Positions 17,186 through 26,024 are shown, counted from the stretch's first letter. The stretch: DNA of 36,853 bases from Sphingomonas hengshuiensis (GCF_000935025.1 NZ_CP010837.1:1-36853), one strand, 5' to 3'. Numbers and translations are program-made. The notes: generated from the sequence alone by a model not told the origin.

Positions 17186-18685
17186 GTGCATAAGGTCGCG
17201 CCGATATTGCCCAACACAGGCCTTGGCGTCGGCAATGCCGACTATGCCCTGCCCCAAAAAGACGAGACCCGTCCCGTGCCCTCCCACCGCCTTGCCCGTC
17301 CCCGCCGCGTCGGACCTGCCGCAAGAACATGGACCGTGCCGCCCATCCCGATAATCGCCTTTGCGATATTCGGGCTTGCCGTCGCGTTCACGGGCGGATC
17401 TTCGCGGCCAGACAATATCTGGCTATTGGGCCTGCGCCCGATCGCGGTGCTATGCATCGTTGCAATGCTGCTGACGGCGCGTCCGGATTGGCGCAGCATT
17501 CGTCCGCTGCCTCTGTTGCTGGCACTATTTGCTACGACGATAGCGATCCAGCTTGTGCCGCTTCCCTCGGCGATATGGCAGAGCCTGCCAGGCAGGGAAA
17601 CCTATACCCGCGTAGCCCAGGCTCTGGGCGGCGCCGGACAATGGCATCCACTGGCGCTATCCCCCGACCGCACATGGAATAGCCTTATCGCGCTGATGGT
17701 ACCGTTCGGAATCATGCTGGGCTTTCTCCTGTTGAACGAACGCCAGCGCCGCCTGCTGCTGCTCCCCGTTCTGGGAACGATAGCGTTCAGCATGCTGCTA
17801 GGCGTCGCGCAGATCGCCAGCGGCGGCTCTTCGATGCTCTATTGGTACAAGATCAGCGGGCATGATCAGTTGATAGGCCTGCTCGCAAATCGCAACCACC
17901 AAGGCGCGATGCTCGCAATGGCGCTACCACTGATCAGGGCCTGGACGCTCTTTCCGACTCGGAGCCCTCAGGAAAGTCGGCATCGCCTGCTCATGGGGCT
18001 GGCGGCTGCCGCCGTGATCCTACTCTACATTCTGGTCCTCGGCTCGCGGGCCGGGTTGGTGCTGGCAGTGGTCGGACTGGTCGCGGCGCTTCTGGTCGCG
18101 CCGACCTTGGGCGCGACACGACTTTCAGTGCGGGCGCGCTGGCTGGCAGCGGGCGGGTTCGCGGTCGGAATTGCCGCGATCGTGGTATTGGTCCTGAGCA
18201 TGGATCGCGCGGTCGCGATCGGGCGCCTCGTCGACGATGACCTGAGCACCGAGGGCCGCCTGGCCGCGCTGCCCACACTGCTGCGCATCGTGGGCGACAC
18301 GTTCCCGTTCGGCACCGGCTTCGGATCCTTCGTGCCGGTCTATGCCAGCTATGAACCCGATGCGCTGCTCAAGACTACCTATTTCAACAACGCCCATAAC
18401 GACCTGATCGAACTGGTGATCACCGGAGGCCTGCCGGCGCTGGCAGTGTTTCTGGCCTTCTTCGTCTGGTGGCTATGGACGAGCTGGCGGCGCTTCACCT
18501 CCCCTGCCCGATCGCAGAGCTGGCGCGCACTGCACCGTGCCGCGTCCTTTGCGATCCTCGTCCTTTTGCTGGCCAGCATTGCCGATTATCCGCTGCGCAC
18601 CCCTCTGCTCGGCGCCGTCTTCACACTGCTGTGCTGCTGGCTGGCATATACCCCTGCGAATGGAACGTCCGACTCCCATGACTGA
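17186..18685 (+). CDS. Wzy/O-antigen ligase-like membrane polymerase
   Basis: The 499-residue polytopic membrane protein has about 11-12 hydrophobic helices, and its central periplasmic loop contains FPFGTGFGSF and NNAHNDLIELVITGGLPALAVF. The H-N-D-x-x-E/G-L type segment is the hallmark of the O-antigen ligase/polymerase superfamily. It most likely polymerises flipped repeat units (Wzy role). Ligase activity cannot be excluded from sequence. It starts with GTG 17186, 24 bases after the sugar transferase stop, and ends 8 bases inside rmlC. The first ~50 residues are Pro/Arg-rich and may be cytoplasmic or partly untranslated. Confidence 0.85.
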   Translation: MHKVAPILPNTGLGVGNADYALPQKDETRPVPSHRLARPRRVGPAARTWTVPPIPIIAFAIFGLAVAFTGGSSRPDNIWLLGLRPIAVLCIVAMLLTARPDWRSIRPLPLLLALFATTIAIQLVPLPSAIWQSLPGRETYTRVAQALGGAGQWHPLALSPDRTWNSLIALMVPFGIMLGFLLLNERQRRLLLLPVLGTIAFSMLLGVAQIASGGSSMLYWYKISGHDQLIGLLANRNHQGAMLAMALPLIRAWTLFPTRSPQESRHRLLMGLAAAAVILLYILVLGSRAGLVLAVVGLVAALLVAPTLGATRLSVRARWLAAGGFAVGIAAIVVLVLSMDRAVAIGRLVDDDLSTEGRLAALPTLLRIVGDTFPFGTGFGSFVPVYASYEPDALLKTTYFNNAHNDLIELVITGGLPALAVFLAFFVWWLWTSWRRFTSPARSQSWRALHRAASFAILVLLLASIADYPLRTPLLGAVFTLLCCWLAYTPANGTSDSHD

Positions 18686-19250
18686 AAACCCCGTCCAGCT
18701 CCTCCGCCCCAAGCGCTTCGGCGATGCCCGTGGGTGGTTCACCGAAGTCTATTCGGTGCCCGTGTTCGAAGCGCTCGGCATCGGCTGCACCTTCGTCCAG
18801 GACAATCATTCGCTGTCGGTCCCCGCCTTCACGCTGCGCGGGCTGCATTTCCAGGTGCCGCCGCGCGGGCAGGACAAGCTGGTGCGGTGCGTTCGCGGGG
18901 CGATCTTCGACGTGGCGGTCGATGTGCGGCGCGGGTCGCCCACTTATGGTAAATGGGTCGGTGCCGAACTGAACGCCGAGAACGGGCATCAGCTCTTTAT
19001 CCCGATCGGCTTCGCGCACGGCTTCGTCACGCTCGAGCCCGATTGCGAAGTCAGCTATAAATGCTCGGACACCTATGCCCCGCAGCAGGATGGCGGCATC
19101 CGCTGGGACGATCCGGCGATTGGCATAGAATGGCCCCTCCCCGCCGGCGCGGTGCCCGAGCTGTCGCCCAAGGACGCCGTGCAGCCGCTGCTGGCCGATT
19201 TCGACAGTCCCTTTCCCTATGACGGGCGCCCGCTGGCCCCGCTCGCCTGA
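18678..19250 (+). CDS. rmlC: dTDP-4-dehydrorhamnose 3,5-epimerase
   Basis: The 190-residue cupin has the full RmlC signature: [18 protein letters not shown] with catalytic His and Lys, [24 protein letters not shown] and the Tyr in [13 protein letters not shown]. It epimerises C3 and C5 of dTDP-4-keto-6-deoxyglucose in the third-enzyme role of dTDP-L-rhamnose synthesis. ATG 18678 overlaps the end of the preceding membrane-protein gene, and rmlB follows after 11 bases, so the genes are probably co-transcribed. It differs from the second RmlC-like protein at 5 kb, which belongs to the CDP-sugar operon. Confidence 0.95.
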   Translation: MTENPVQLLRPKRFGDARGWFTEVYSVPVFEALGIGCTFVQDNHSLSVPAFTLRGLHFQVPPRGQDKLVRCVRGAIFDVAVDVRRGSPTYGKWVGAELNAENGHQLFIPIGFAHGFVTLEPDCEVSYKCSDTYAPQQDGGIRWDDPAIGIEWPLPAGAVPELSPKDAVQPLLADFDSPFPYDGRPLAPLA

Positions 19251-19261
19251 AGGATATTCCC

Positions 19262-20314
19262 ATGCGCATTTTCGTCACCGGCGGGGCCGGCTTCATCGGC
19301 TCGGCGCTCGTCCGCCACCTGATCGCGAATACGAGCCATGAAGTGCTCAATTTCGACAAGCTGACCTATGCCGGCACGCTGACCACGGTCGACGGAGTCG
19401 CGCAGTCGAACCGCTATCGCTTCGTCCAGGCCGATATCTGCGATGCCGAGGCGGTGCGCGCGGCGATCGCCGAGTTCCGGCCTGACGTCATCACCCATCT
19501 CGCGGCCGAAAGCCATGTCGACCGTTCGATCGACGGGCCCGGCGCGTTCATCCAGACCAATATGGTCGGCACCTATACGATGCTGGCCGAGGCGCGCGCC
19601 TATTGGCTGGGGCTGGAGCCCGAGGCAAAGGCGGCGTTCCGCTTCCACCATATCTCGACCGACGAGGTCTACGGCTCGCTCGGCGACACCGGGCTGTTCA
19701 CCGAGGAAACGCCCTATGACCCGCGCTCGCCCTATTCGGCGAGCAAGGCGGGGTCGGACCATCTCGTATCGGCATGGGGCCACACCTATGGCCTGCCGGT
19801 GCTGATCACCAATTGCTCGAACAATTACGGGCCGTATCACTTCCCCGAAAAGCTCATTCCGCTGATGATCGCCAAGGCGCTGGATGGCGAGACGCTGCCG
19901 ATCTACGGCAAGGGCGACCAGGTCCGCGACTGGCTCTATGTCGAGGACCATGTCCGCGCGCTGCAAACGGTGTTCGAGCGCGGGGAGCCGGGGCGAACCT
20001 ATAATATCGGCGGGCATAATGAGCGCCAGAATATCGAAGTGGTGCAGACGCTCTGCGCGATCCTCGACGAGCTGCGCCCGCGCGCCGATGGCCAGCCCTA
20101 TGCCGCGCAGATGGCCGAAGTCGCCGACCGGCCCGGGCACGACAAACGCTATGCGATCGACGCAGCGCGGATCGGTGCCGAACTGGGCTGGCACCCCGCC
20201 GAGACGTTCGAGAGCGGCATCCGCAAGACGGTGGAATGGTATCTGGCGAATGAGGGCTGGTGGCGCCCGCTGGTCGCCGCCAAGGCCGCCGAGCGCCGGG
20301 GCGTCGCCGCGTGA
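19262..20314 (+). CDS. rmlB: dTDP-glucose 4,6-dehydratase
   Basis: The 350-residue extended SDR starts [20 protein letters not shown], binds NAD through GGAGFIGS, and has the dehydratase active site STDEVYGSL with Tyr-x-x-x-Lys in [10 protein letters not shown]. It removes water from dTDP-glucose to give dTDP-4-keto-6-deoxyglucose. Length and motifs are full and undamaged. The last codons overlap an alternative GTG start for rmlD, and an 8-bp repeat array begins immediately after the stop. Confidence 0.96.
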   Translation: MRIFVTGGAGFIGSALVRHLIANTSHEVLNFDKLTYAGTLTTVDGVAQSNRYRFVQADICDAEAVRAAIAEFRPDVITHLAAESHVDRSIDGPGAFIQTNMVGTYTMLAEARAYWLGLEPEAKAAFRFHHISTDEVYGSLGDTGLFTEETPYDPRSPYSASKAGSDHLVSAWGHTYGLPVLITNCSNNYGPYHFPEKLIPLMIAKALDGETLPIYGKGDQVRDWLYVEDHVRALQTVFERGEPGRTYNIGGHNERQNIEVVQTLCAILDELRPRADGQPYAAQMAEVADRPGHDKRYAIDAARIGAELGWHPAETFESGIRKTVEWYLANEGWWRPLVAAKAAERRGVAA

Positions 20315-20329
20315 GTGACGCGGACGACA

Positions 20330-20369
20330 TGTCGGCACGTATAGCTGTCGGCATGTCTACACCTCGACA
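20330..20369 (+). repeat. Octamer repeat array at the rmlB-rmlD junction
   Basis: Five consecutive in-phase octamers read TGTCGGCA, CGTATAGC, TGTCGGCA, TGTCTACA and CCTCGACA. Units one, three, four and most of five match the octamers of the array upstream of parA (consensus close to TGTCGRCA). Such a row inside a sugar-biosynthesis operon is not explained by coding constraint, because the first part lies upstream of the likely rmlD start. Confidence 0.7.
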
Positions 20370-21249
20370 GATACTCGTCACCGGCGCGAACGGCCAGCTC
20401 GGCACCGAACTGGCCCGCCTCGCCTGGCCGGATGGCTTTGAAGTGGTCGCGCTGGGCCGCGACGCGCTCGACCTGTCCGATCCCGCCGCGCTAGCGGCCA
20501 AGGTGGCGGAACACCCCTGGGCCGCGGTGATCAACGCCGCCGCCTATACCGCAGTCGACAAGGCGGAGAGTGACCAGGTGGCGGCCTGGACCGTCAACGC
20601 GCTGGCCCCCGCCGCGCTTGCCGCCGCCTGCGCCGCGGCGGGCGTTCCGATCGTCCAGGTCTCGACCGACTATGTCTTCGCCGGCGACCGGGCCGGCGCG
20701 TGGCAAGTCGACGACCCCGTCGCCCCGCTCGGCGTCTATGGCGCGTCCAAGCTGGGCGGCGAGCTCGCAGTGCGGACCTCGGGCGCGCGCCACGCAATCG
20801 TGCGCACCGCCTGGGTGGTGAGCGCGCATGGCAACAACTTCGTCAGGACGATGCTGCGCGTCGCGCCGAACAACCCGGTGCTGCGCGTGGTCGACGACCA
20901 GAGCGGCAGCCCGACCGGCGCCGCCGATCTGGCGCAGGCGCTGGCGACGATCGCAGTGCGCCTGGCCGAGGATGCCGACGCGCCTGTCGGAACCTTCCAT
21001 TTCAGCAATGAAGGCGCGGTCACCTGGGCCGGGTTCGCGCGCGCGATCTTCGCCCAGTCGGGGCTGCGCGGCGGCCCGGTGGCCGACGTCACGCCGATCG
21101 CCACCGCCGACTATCCCACCCCTGCCCGGCGCCCGGCCAATTCGCTGCTGAGCACCGCGACGCTCACTGCCGCCTATGGCATCGTGCCCCGCCCCTGGGA
21201 CGCGGCGCTGGCCGACATCCTCGATGAACTGATCGGAACACGCATATGA
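20353..21249 (+). CDS. rmlD: dTDP-4-dehydrorhamnose reductase
   Basis: The 298-residue SDR has [13 protein letters not shown] for NADPH binding, [10 protein letters not shown], and the active-site Tyr-x-x-x-Lys in [12 protein letters not shown]. It reduces the 4-keto group to give dTDP-L-rhamnose. ATG 20353 matches the usual family length and start. A GTG at 20311 overlapping the rmlB stop (GTGA) and an ATG at 20329 are alternatives that would add 14 and 8 residues. Those extra codons fall on an 8-bp repeat array that looks like plasmid partition DNA, which argues against them being real protein. The rmlA start overlaps the stop by 4 bases. Confidence 0.93.
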   Translation: MSTPRQILVTGANGQLGTELARLAWPDGFEVVALGRDALDLSDPAALAAKVAEHPWAAVINAAAYTAVDKAESDQVAAWTVNALAPAALAAACAAAGVPIVQVSTDYVFAGDRAGAWQVDDPVAPLGVYGASKLGGELAVRTSGARHAIVRTAWVVSAHGNNFVRTMLRVAPNNPVLRVVDDQSGSPTGAADLAQALATIAVRLAEDADAPVGTFHFSNEGAVTWAGFARAIFAQSGLRGGPVADVTPIATADYPTPARRPANSLLSTATLTAAYGIVPRPWDAALADILDELIGTRI

Positions 21250-22124
21250 AGGGCATCATCCTGGCCGGTGGCTCGGGCACAAGGCTGCACCCGGCGACGC
21301 TGGCGGTGAACAAGCAGCTGTTGCCGGTCTATGACAAGCCGATGATCTATTATCCGCTGTCGGTGCTGATGCTCGCCGGAATCCGCGAGATACTGATCAT
21401 CTCGAGCCCCGAATATCTGGGTAATTACCGCAATTTGTTCGGCGACGGCGCCGGGCTCGGCCTCGCCATCTCCTATGCCGAACAGCCCCGGCCCGAAGGG
21501 CTGGCACAGGCGTTCACGATCGGCGCGGACTTTATCGGCACCGATAACGTCGCGCTGGTGCTGGGCGACAATATCTTCTTCGGCGCGCATCTGACCGACC
21601 TGCTCGCCAGCGCGGTCGCGCGCACCCACGGCGCGACGGTGTTCAGCTACCGCGTCGAGGACCCCGAACGCTACGGCGTGGTCGAACTCGGCGAAGGCGG
21701 CAAGGCGCTGTCGATCGAGGAAAAGCCCAGCGCGCCCAAGTCCAACCATGCGGTGACCGGGCTGTATTTCTACGACAACCGCGTCGTGGAAATGGCCCGC
21801 ACGCTGGCGCCCTCGCCGCGCGGCGAGCTCGAGATCACCGACATCAACCGGCTGTACATGGAAGCGGGCGATCTGTTCGTCGAACAGATGGGCCGCGGCT
21901 ATGCGTGGCTCGACACCGGCACGCATGACAGCTTGTTGGAGGCCAGCGAGTTCGTCCGCACGCTCCAGCACCGCCAGGGCATCCAGATCGCGTGCCTCGA
22001 GGAAGTCGCCTTCGAAATGGGCTTTATCGACGCCGACCAGGCGCGGGCGGCGGGCGAGCGGTTCGCCAAGACCGCCTATGGGCGCGCGATCTTGCTGGCG
22101 GTGGAGGGGCGTGATAGCTGTTAA
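21246..22124 (+). CDS. rmlA: Glucose-1-phosphate thymidylyltransferase
   Basis: The 292-residue nucleotidyltransferase begins [33 protein letters not shown], with VLGDNIFFG for metal binding, [19 protein letters not shown] and the [19 protein letters not shown] segment. All are standard for RmlA. It makes dTDP-glucose from dTTP and glucose-1-phosphate. It is usually inhibited by dTDP-rhamnose. The start overlaps rmlD by 4 bases. The C-terminal residues [22 protein letters not shown] end slightly unusually, and a diverged copy of this C-terminal motif lies 0.9 kb downstream, beyond the oxygenase gene. Confidence 0.95.
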   Translation: MKGIILAGGSGTRLHPATLAVNKQLLPVYDKPMIYYPLSVLMLAGIREILIISSPEYLGNYRNLFGDGAGLGLAISYAEQPRPEGLAQAFTIGADFIGTDNVALVLGDNIFFGAHLTDLLASAVARTHGATVFSYRVEDPERYGVVELGEGGKALSIEEKPSAPKSNHAVTGLYFYDNRVVEMARTLAPSPRGELEITDINRLYMEAGDLFVEQMGRGYAWLDTGTHDSLLEASEFVRTLQHRQGIQIACLEEVAFEMGFIDADQARAAGERFAKTAYGRAILLAVEGRDSC

Positions 22125-22185
22125 ATGATTGCCTGTTCAGGCTCGGAAATTATACTGTAGATACTCTCAACTTTACGGTAATATA

Positions 22186-23010
22186 ATGACCAACCGACGG
22201 AATATCGCAGACATTATCGTTTCTCGCCTTGAGGCTGAGAAGGATCGCATGAAGGCGCAATATGCCGAATCGCGCGATCGTATCGGATATTTCTACATCG
22301 ATGATCTTTTGCCCGAAGAAATGGCTTTGGCGATACATCGCCAGTTTCCAAAACCGGAGGCGATGAAGCTGAAAAAGAGTATTCGTGAATATAAATATAT
22401 CGCCGCGCAGATGGATCAATATGATCCCATCCTTGAAGAGAGCGTCTATGCTTTTCATGATACCCGTGTCGTAGATTTGATCAAGGACATATGCGGTATC
22501 AAATCCGCGTATCCCGACATTCATCTATATGCTGGCGGCATATCGATGATGGGCAAGGATCAGTACCTTAACCCGCACATCGATAATTCGCACGATAAAG
22601 ATCGCTCGCGCTGGCGAGTCCTGAATCTTTTATACTATGTCAGCCCGGAGTGGCACGAAGATAACGGTGGTAATCTGGAGTTGTGGCCGAGTGGCGTCGA
22701 GCAAGATCAGATCACAGTCCATAGCCGCTTCAATCGCCTTGCCGTCATGGCTACGCATAACGACTCGTGGCATTCGGTCAGTCCGATCACGGCCGACGAC
22801 TTTCGATGCTGTGTTTCCAATTATTATTTCGCCGACGAAGCTTTGAAGGCCGATGACAGCTTCCATGTCACGTCATTCCGTGGCCGGCCCGAGCAGAAAG
22901 CGCGCGATATCGTGCTCCGCGCCGATGCCGCTGCGCGGATGGCCGTGCGAAAGATATTCGCCAAGGGCGTGGTAGAGAACAAGCATGTCTATAAACGGGA
23001 TGTAGACTGA
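22186..23010 (+). CDS. 2-oxoglutarate/Fe(II)-dependent oxygenase
   Basis: The 274-residue protein has the double-stranded beta-helix iron site: His131 and Asp133 in NPHIDNSHD, His196 in SWHSVSP, and Arg207 positioned to bind 2-oxoglutarate. This is the prolyl-4-hydroxylase-like superfamily. The substrate is unknown. Members in polysaccharide clusters may hydroxylate sugars or small molecules, but nothing here proves that. The gene is visibly more AT-rich than rmlA and has an AT-rich leader. It is followed directly by a remnant of an rmlA 3' end, so it looks inserted. ATG 22186 was chosen over an in-frame TTG at 22129. Confidence 0.82.
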   Translation: MTNRRNIADIIVSRLEAEKDRMKAQYAESRDRIGYFYIDDLLPEEMALAIHRQFPKPEAMKLKKSIREYKYIAAQMDQYDPILEESVYAFHDTRVVDLIKDICGIKSAYPDIHLYAGGISMMGKDQYLNPHIDNSHDKDRSRWRVLNLLYYVSPEWHEDNGGNLELWPSGVEQDQITVHSRFNRLAVMATHNDSWHSVSPITADDFRCCVSNYYFADEALKADDSFHVTSFRGRPEQKARDIVLRADAAARMAVRKIFAKGVVENKHVYKRDVD

Positions 23011-23013
23011 CCC

Positions 23014-23079
23014 ACCGCGGCGCGGTTCAGCAAGACAGCCTATGATCGCGTGATCGCGAATGCAGCAGAAGAAGAATAG
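23014..23079 (+). pseudogene. Remnant of a second rmlA 3' end
   Basis: Reading in frame from 23014 to a TAG at 23077-23079 gives TAARFSKTAYDRVIANAAEEE. This closely parallels the C-terminus of the intact rmlA here ([14 protein letters not shown]). No start codon or upstream rmlA sequence precedes it; the oxygenase stop lies immediately before. The DNA is diverged from rmlA, so this is a leftover of a replaced or displaced paralogue rather than a fresh duplication. Confidence 0.65.
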
Positions 23080-23089
23080 CGCCCAAGCC

Positions 23090-23449
23090 TCAGCCCAGTT
23101 GAAAGCTGACTGTGAACACCGTTTGCTGGGGCTGGGGAACGCGGGAAATATCGAGGTTGCGCCGCGTTTCCGCCATGCGCTTCTCTTCGAACGCTTGGCA
23201 ACTAACGTCCAGAGGCGAGAACACCCAGCCATTGCCATAGGGTGCATATGAAGTGCGCAGATAGTTGGCAAACGCAGTCCGAATGAACGCCGGCTCAGAA
23301 CGCGAGCGAAAGATCGACGTGACGATAAGCCCCTGCCCTCGCGGGCTGGTGCTGGACGCAGTGCAATACACATAGGCCGTCGGCTTGACGAGCGGCATGG
23401 GGGCCGCAGCAACCAGCGCGGCGCCGCCCAACAGGCTGGCGATCAGCAC
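23090..23449 (-). CDS. Small secreted protein, unknown function
   Basis: The 119-residue product starts with GTG and a signal peptide (MLIASLLGGAALVAAAP). The mature part contains CTASSTSPRGQGLIVTSIF and two cysteines that could pair. I recognise no family. It begins 3 bases after the stop of the adjacent lipoprotein gene, and the two are surely co-expressed. It converges with the oxygenase and rmlA remnant across a very short gap. Confidence 0.6.
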   Translation of the reverse strand: MLIASLLGGAALVAAAPMPLVKPTAYVYCTASSTSPRGQGLIVTSIFRSRSEPAFIRTAFANYLRTSYAPYGNGWVFSPLDVSCQAFEEKRMAETRRNLDISRVPQPQQTVFTVSFQLG

Positions 23450-23452
23450 GCC

Positions 23453-23803
23453 TCAACCCGTCGTCGGTGGCGCAAAACAGACTTGTACGCGCGCGGTCTG
23501 CGCCGCGTCCTGTTCCACCCCGATTATGGCCACCTGGGTATGATAGACGCCCTTGCCCTTGCCATTGGGACCGACGCTATAGCGAAGCCCGACATCTCCC
23601 GGCGCCGCCACGACAATGCGGTCTCCTTGCACCTCTGGTGTCGTACGCAGCGCCGCGGCGATGCAAGACGCGACCGCCTGAACGTCGGCCGTTATATAGA
23701 CACCGGCGTTTGCACCGGGCGGCAGCTTGCCGGGCGGTACGGCGCTGTTACCGACACATGCACCGGCAGCGAGGGGAATCGAAAGAGCTAGGACGCGAAA
23801 CAT
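23453..23803 (-). CDS. Small lipoprotein, unknown function
   Basis: The 116-residue protein begins MFRVLALSIPLAAGACVGN, a lipoprotein signal with an AGAC lipobox. The mature domain (AGVYITADVQAVASCIAAALR to QVAIIGVEQDAAQTARVQVCF) is small, alternates beta and alpha, and has two further cysteines. No family is recognised. It is the first gene of a two-gene unit with the secreted protein at 23090-23449, next to the partition genes. Confidence 0.6.
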   Translation of the reverse strand: MFRVLALSIPLAAGACVGNSAVPPGKLPPGANAGVYITADVQAVASCIAAALRTTPEVQGDRIVVAAPGDVGLRYSVGPNGKGKGVYHTQVAIIGVEQDAAQTARVQVCFAPPTTG

Positions 23804-23883
23804 ACGCTTCCTCTACGCGGGCCGCACAGCAGTGCAAAGCGGTTTAGGCGCAATCGGCGCAAACCACGCAGCTTTAGCGGCCC

Positions 23884-24183
23884 CTAATCCCCGATCGGGC
23901 TTTCGCCGTGCTTGCGCAGGACGTCGTTGAAGGCTTCCGCCATCACGTCCTGAAGGCTGCGGCCCTGGCGCCTTGCCAGCATGTGCATCGCGAACGACAT
24001 TTCGGGGCTGAAAAAGCCCGCGATCTGCTTGCGGCCTTCGCGGCTTTGCGCGCGGGGGGCGGGTTGGGGTGCCCCCTCCCCTGCCCCGCTGGCGGGCGCG
24101 GCAATGGTCGGTGCGGGTGCCGGCGCCGGGATCACGGCGGGGGCGTGGCTGCGCAGATTGGCGAAACTGGGCTTGCGGCTCAT
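23884..24183 (-). CDS. Ribbon-helix-helix partition partner of ParA
   Basis: The 99-residue protein has a Pro/Ala-rich disordered N-terminal half and a C-terminal ribbon-helix-helix-like domain (QIAGFFSPEMSFAMHMLARRQGRSLQDVMAEAFNDVLRKHG). The layout matches small centromere-binding proteins of type Ib partition systems such as ParG. These bind short tandem repeats, stimulate ParA through a flexible tail and repress their own operon. It overlaps the parA stop by 4 bases. The octamer arrays nearby are its most likely binding sites, an inference from position and repeat size. Confidence 0.75.
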   Translation of the reverse strand: MSRKPSFANLRSHAPAVIPAPAPAPTIAAPASGAGEGAPQPAPRAQSREGRKQIAGFFSPEMSFAMHMLARRQGRSLQDVMAEAFNDVLRKHGESPIGD

Positions 24184-24833
24184 GCGGTGACTTTCTTGCG
24201 GCGCGGTGTCGGCATGTCTAGCTGTCTACACGTCCACGCGTAGAGTTGTCGAATTTCCTCGGCGGCCTTGCCCTCGGGCTCGGTCTCCATGACGCTGCGC
24301 CCCTCGGCGCTGGCGTGGCGATAGGCGGCGCGATCGGGGATCTGCAACGGGCAGGGCGGGGTGCCGAAGCTTTCGACCAGTTCGCCGGCCTCCTGATAAA
24401 CGCGCGGCGCATTGGGGCTGCCCGCGGTGAACACCACGAACGCCGGCTTCTTGAGCAGCTGGACCAGCTTCGCCGTGGTCTGGATCGCCGACAAGTCGAA
24501 CGCGCTCGGGCGGCACGGGACCAGCACCAGATCGGCGACTTCGACAGCGGCGCGCGCGGCGCTGTCGGCGTGCGGTGGGGTGTCGATCACGATCACTTCG
24601 GCGCCTTGCTCGAGCGCCTGCGCGACCTTCGCGGCGAGGCGGGGCGGGGGGCTGTCGATCACTTCGGGCGGGGCGTCGTGGCGCCAGGCGGCCCATTGGC
24701 TCGCGGTCGCCTGGGGATCGGTGTCGATGACCAGCGCGACGCGCCCCGCCTCCTGCGCCGCGGCGGCGAGATGCAGCGCAAGCGTGGTTTTCCCCGCGCC
24801 GCCCTTCTGGCTGATGATGGCGATGACCGGCAT
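24180..24833 (-). CDS. parA: ParA-family partition ATPase (type Ib)
   Basis: The 217-residue deviant-Walker ATPase has ISQKGGAGKTTLALHLAAAA at the N-terminus, including the signature Lys10. A' is VALVIDTDPQATASQW and Walker B is VIVIDTPPHAD. It lacks the N-terminal HTH of type Ia ParA, so operon repression must come from the RHH partner. It drives plasmid segregation on the nucleoid. The gene's 3' end carries a six-unit row of octamers similar to the array upstream of its start, so coding and site sequence overlap. Confidence 0.93.
   Translation of the reverse strand: MPVIAIISQKGGAGKTTLALHLAAAAQEAGRVALVIDTDPQATASQWAAWRHDAPPEVIDSPPPRLAAKVAQALEQGAEVIVIDTPPHADSAARAAVEVADLVLVPCRPSAFDLSAIQTTAKLVQLLKKPAFVVFTAGSPNAPRVYQEAGELVESFGTPPCPLQIPDRAAYRHASAEGRSVMETEPEGKAAEEIRQLYAWTCRQLDMPTPRRKKVTA
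24207..24254 (+). repeat. Octamer row within the 3' end of parA
   Basis: In-phase units on the plus strand are TGTCGGCA, TGTCTAGC, TGTCTACA, CGTCCACG, CGTAGAGT and TGTCGAAT. The first 24 bases match the row at 27457-27480 at 22 positions. The orientation is opposite to the array upstream of parA. Confidence 0.65.
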
Positions 24834-24847
24834 GGCGTTCTCCCTGG

Positions 24848-24966
24848 GTGTCTACATGCCGACAAGTCGACGCGGCGGCACGTGTAGACAGGCCGACTCG
24901 TCGATAGGCCGACCTGTCGACACTTCGTAGTGTAGAGACACCGACATGTCGACGTGCTGACACCCG
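24848..24966 (-). promoter_or_regulatory. parA operator / candidate centromere: tandem octamer array
   Basis: Read on the parA coding strand, this stretch is an almost unbroken series of 8-bp units, including TGTCAGCA, CGTCGACA, TGTCGGTG, TGTCGACA, GGTCGGCC, TATCGACG, AGTCGGCC, TGTCTACA, CGTCGACT and TGTCGGCA, with two or three degenerate units and one 2-bp phase slip. The best sub-motif, GCCGAC-N2-GTCGA on the plus strand, occurs at 24858, 24892, 24908 and 24940. Array position and unit size fit an RHH-protein centromere that also overlaps the parA promoter. Confidence 0.75.
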
Positions 24967-25084
24967 ATGCGATGACCGCGGGCGCGAAGGCGCGAGCCGG
25001 AAACCGCATGCTTCCTCGGGGAGCATTGCCGGCGTAGCCGGCATCCTGTTGGTGCCCCAGAGGAGGGCGGAGCGGTTGCGGGTG

Positions 25085-25960
25085 TCACTTGCCGTATTCG
25101 CGGCCCGTCAGGGCAGAGCGTCGGCCGACCAGGCCGACTCCGCTTGTGCGGTTCTTATGAGAATCGAGGAGCGGTTCAGGATGGTTTTGAGACTCGCGCT
25201 CTGGTGCCTGTTCGCGCGCGTCGATCCTCGCTCCCAGGCGCGCCAGCACCTTGCCCAGATCGCCGCCGACCATCGTGCGCGCGAACTCGCGGCACGACAG
25301 CCCGGCGACCATGTTCGCCACGGCGCCGGCCTGTTCTGCGGCATGCCATTCGGCGTCGGCGGGGAGCGGGGCAGGGCGCATCCAGCGCGGCAGATAGGCC
25401 AGCACGCTGTTCGGCAGGAGCGGGCGATAGGCGTTGGACGTCTGTTCATAGCGCGGGCCGGGCCCGTCGCCCGCCACGCGCTTGAACCGGCGCTGGCGCA
25501 CGAGGAAGCCGATCTCCTCGAGCGCGTGGAGCGCGCGGGCGATCGTCGCGCGGCCGAGGCAGGTCGCCTCGGCGAGATAGTCATAGCTGGGATAGACGCG
25601 CCCCCGGTTGAGCCGGGCGAGCGTCAGGATTTCCTCATAGACGCGCACCGCCGCCGCGGTCAGCGACGCGACCAGGCGTTCGGACGCGGTCAGGCTGCGC
25701 GTACCCGCGCGCGCCTCGCGGCGGAGCTGGCGCCCGGCATCGAGCGTGCGGCGCGCGACGCGCAGCAACTGGTCGGTCTCGCCCTTGGCCGGGGCGGCGA
25801 AGAATGCCTCTTCGAACGTCCCCGCCTCGATGCTGTCGCGGCGCACCGGCGCGCCCGTGCGGTGTGGGGCGCCCGATCGCGCCGGCGCACGCACGGGAAT
25901 CCCGCGCGCCATGCCGCCCAGCGCGCGCGCGCTGGCCTGGCCGAAGGTAAACGCCGTCAT
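25085..25960 (-). CDS. Helix-turn-helix plasmid protein, probably replication-associated
   Basis: The 291-residue basic protein has a central winged-helix/HTH segment (about residues 123-163: YPSYDYLAEATCLGRATIARALHALEEIGFLVRQRRFKRV) preceded by a helical region. The C-terminal part is hydrophilic and ends GREYGK. Such proteins are commonly found between repA and parA on alphaproteobacterial plasmids, where a role in replication or copy control is suspected. I know no firm function. It is transcribed away from the iteron origin, and a candidate small RNA is encoded antisense to its leader. ATG 25960 was used; no alternative start is better supported. Confidence 0.7.
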   Translation of the reverse strand: MTAFTFGQASARALGGMARGIPVRAPARSGAPHRTGAPVRRDSIEAGTFEEAFFAAPAKGETDQLLRVARRTLDAGRQLRREARAGTRSLTASERLVASLTAAAVRVYEEILTLARLNRGRVYPSYDYLAEATCLGRATIARALHALEEIGFLVRQRRFKRVAGDGPGPRYEQTSNAYRPLLPNSVLAYLPRWMRPAPLPADAEWHAAEQAGAVANMVAGLSCREFARTMVGGDLGKVLARLGARIDAREQAPERESQNHPEPLLDSHKNRTSGVGLVGRRSALTGREYGK

Positions 25961-26024
25961 CGTCCATCCCCTGTGCAGGGCTGGGATCAGGGCAAAGAAA
26001 ATACGTGGCGCGAAACGCGCATCC

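Noticed and set aside
24562..24577. TGTCGGCG inside parA at 24562 as another octamer site
   Set aside because: The neighbouring 8-bp steps do not match, so it is a single chance occurrence in coding sequence.
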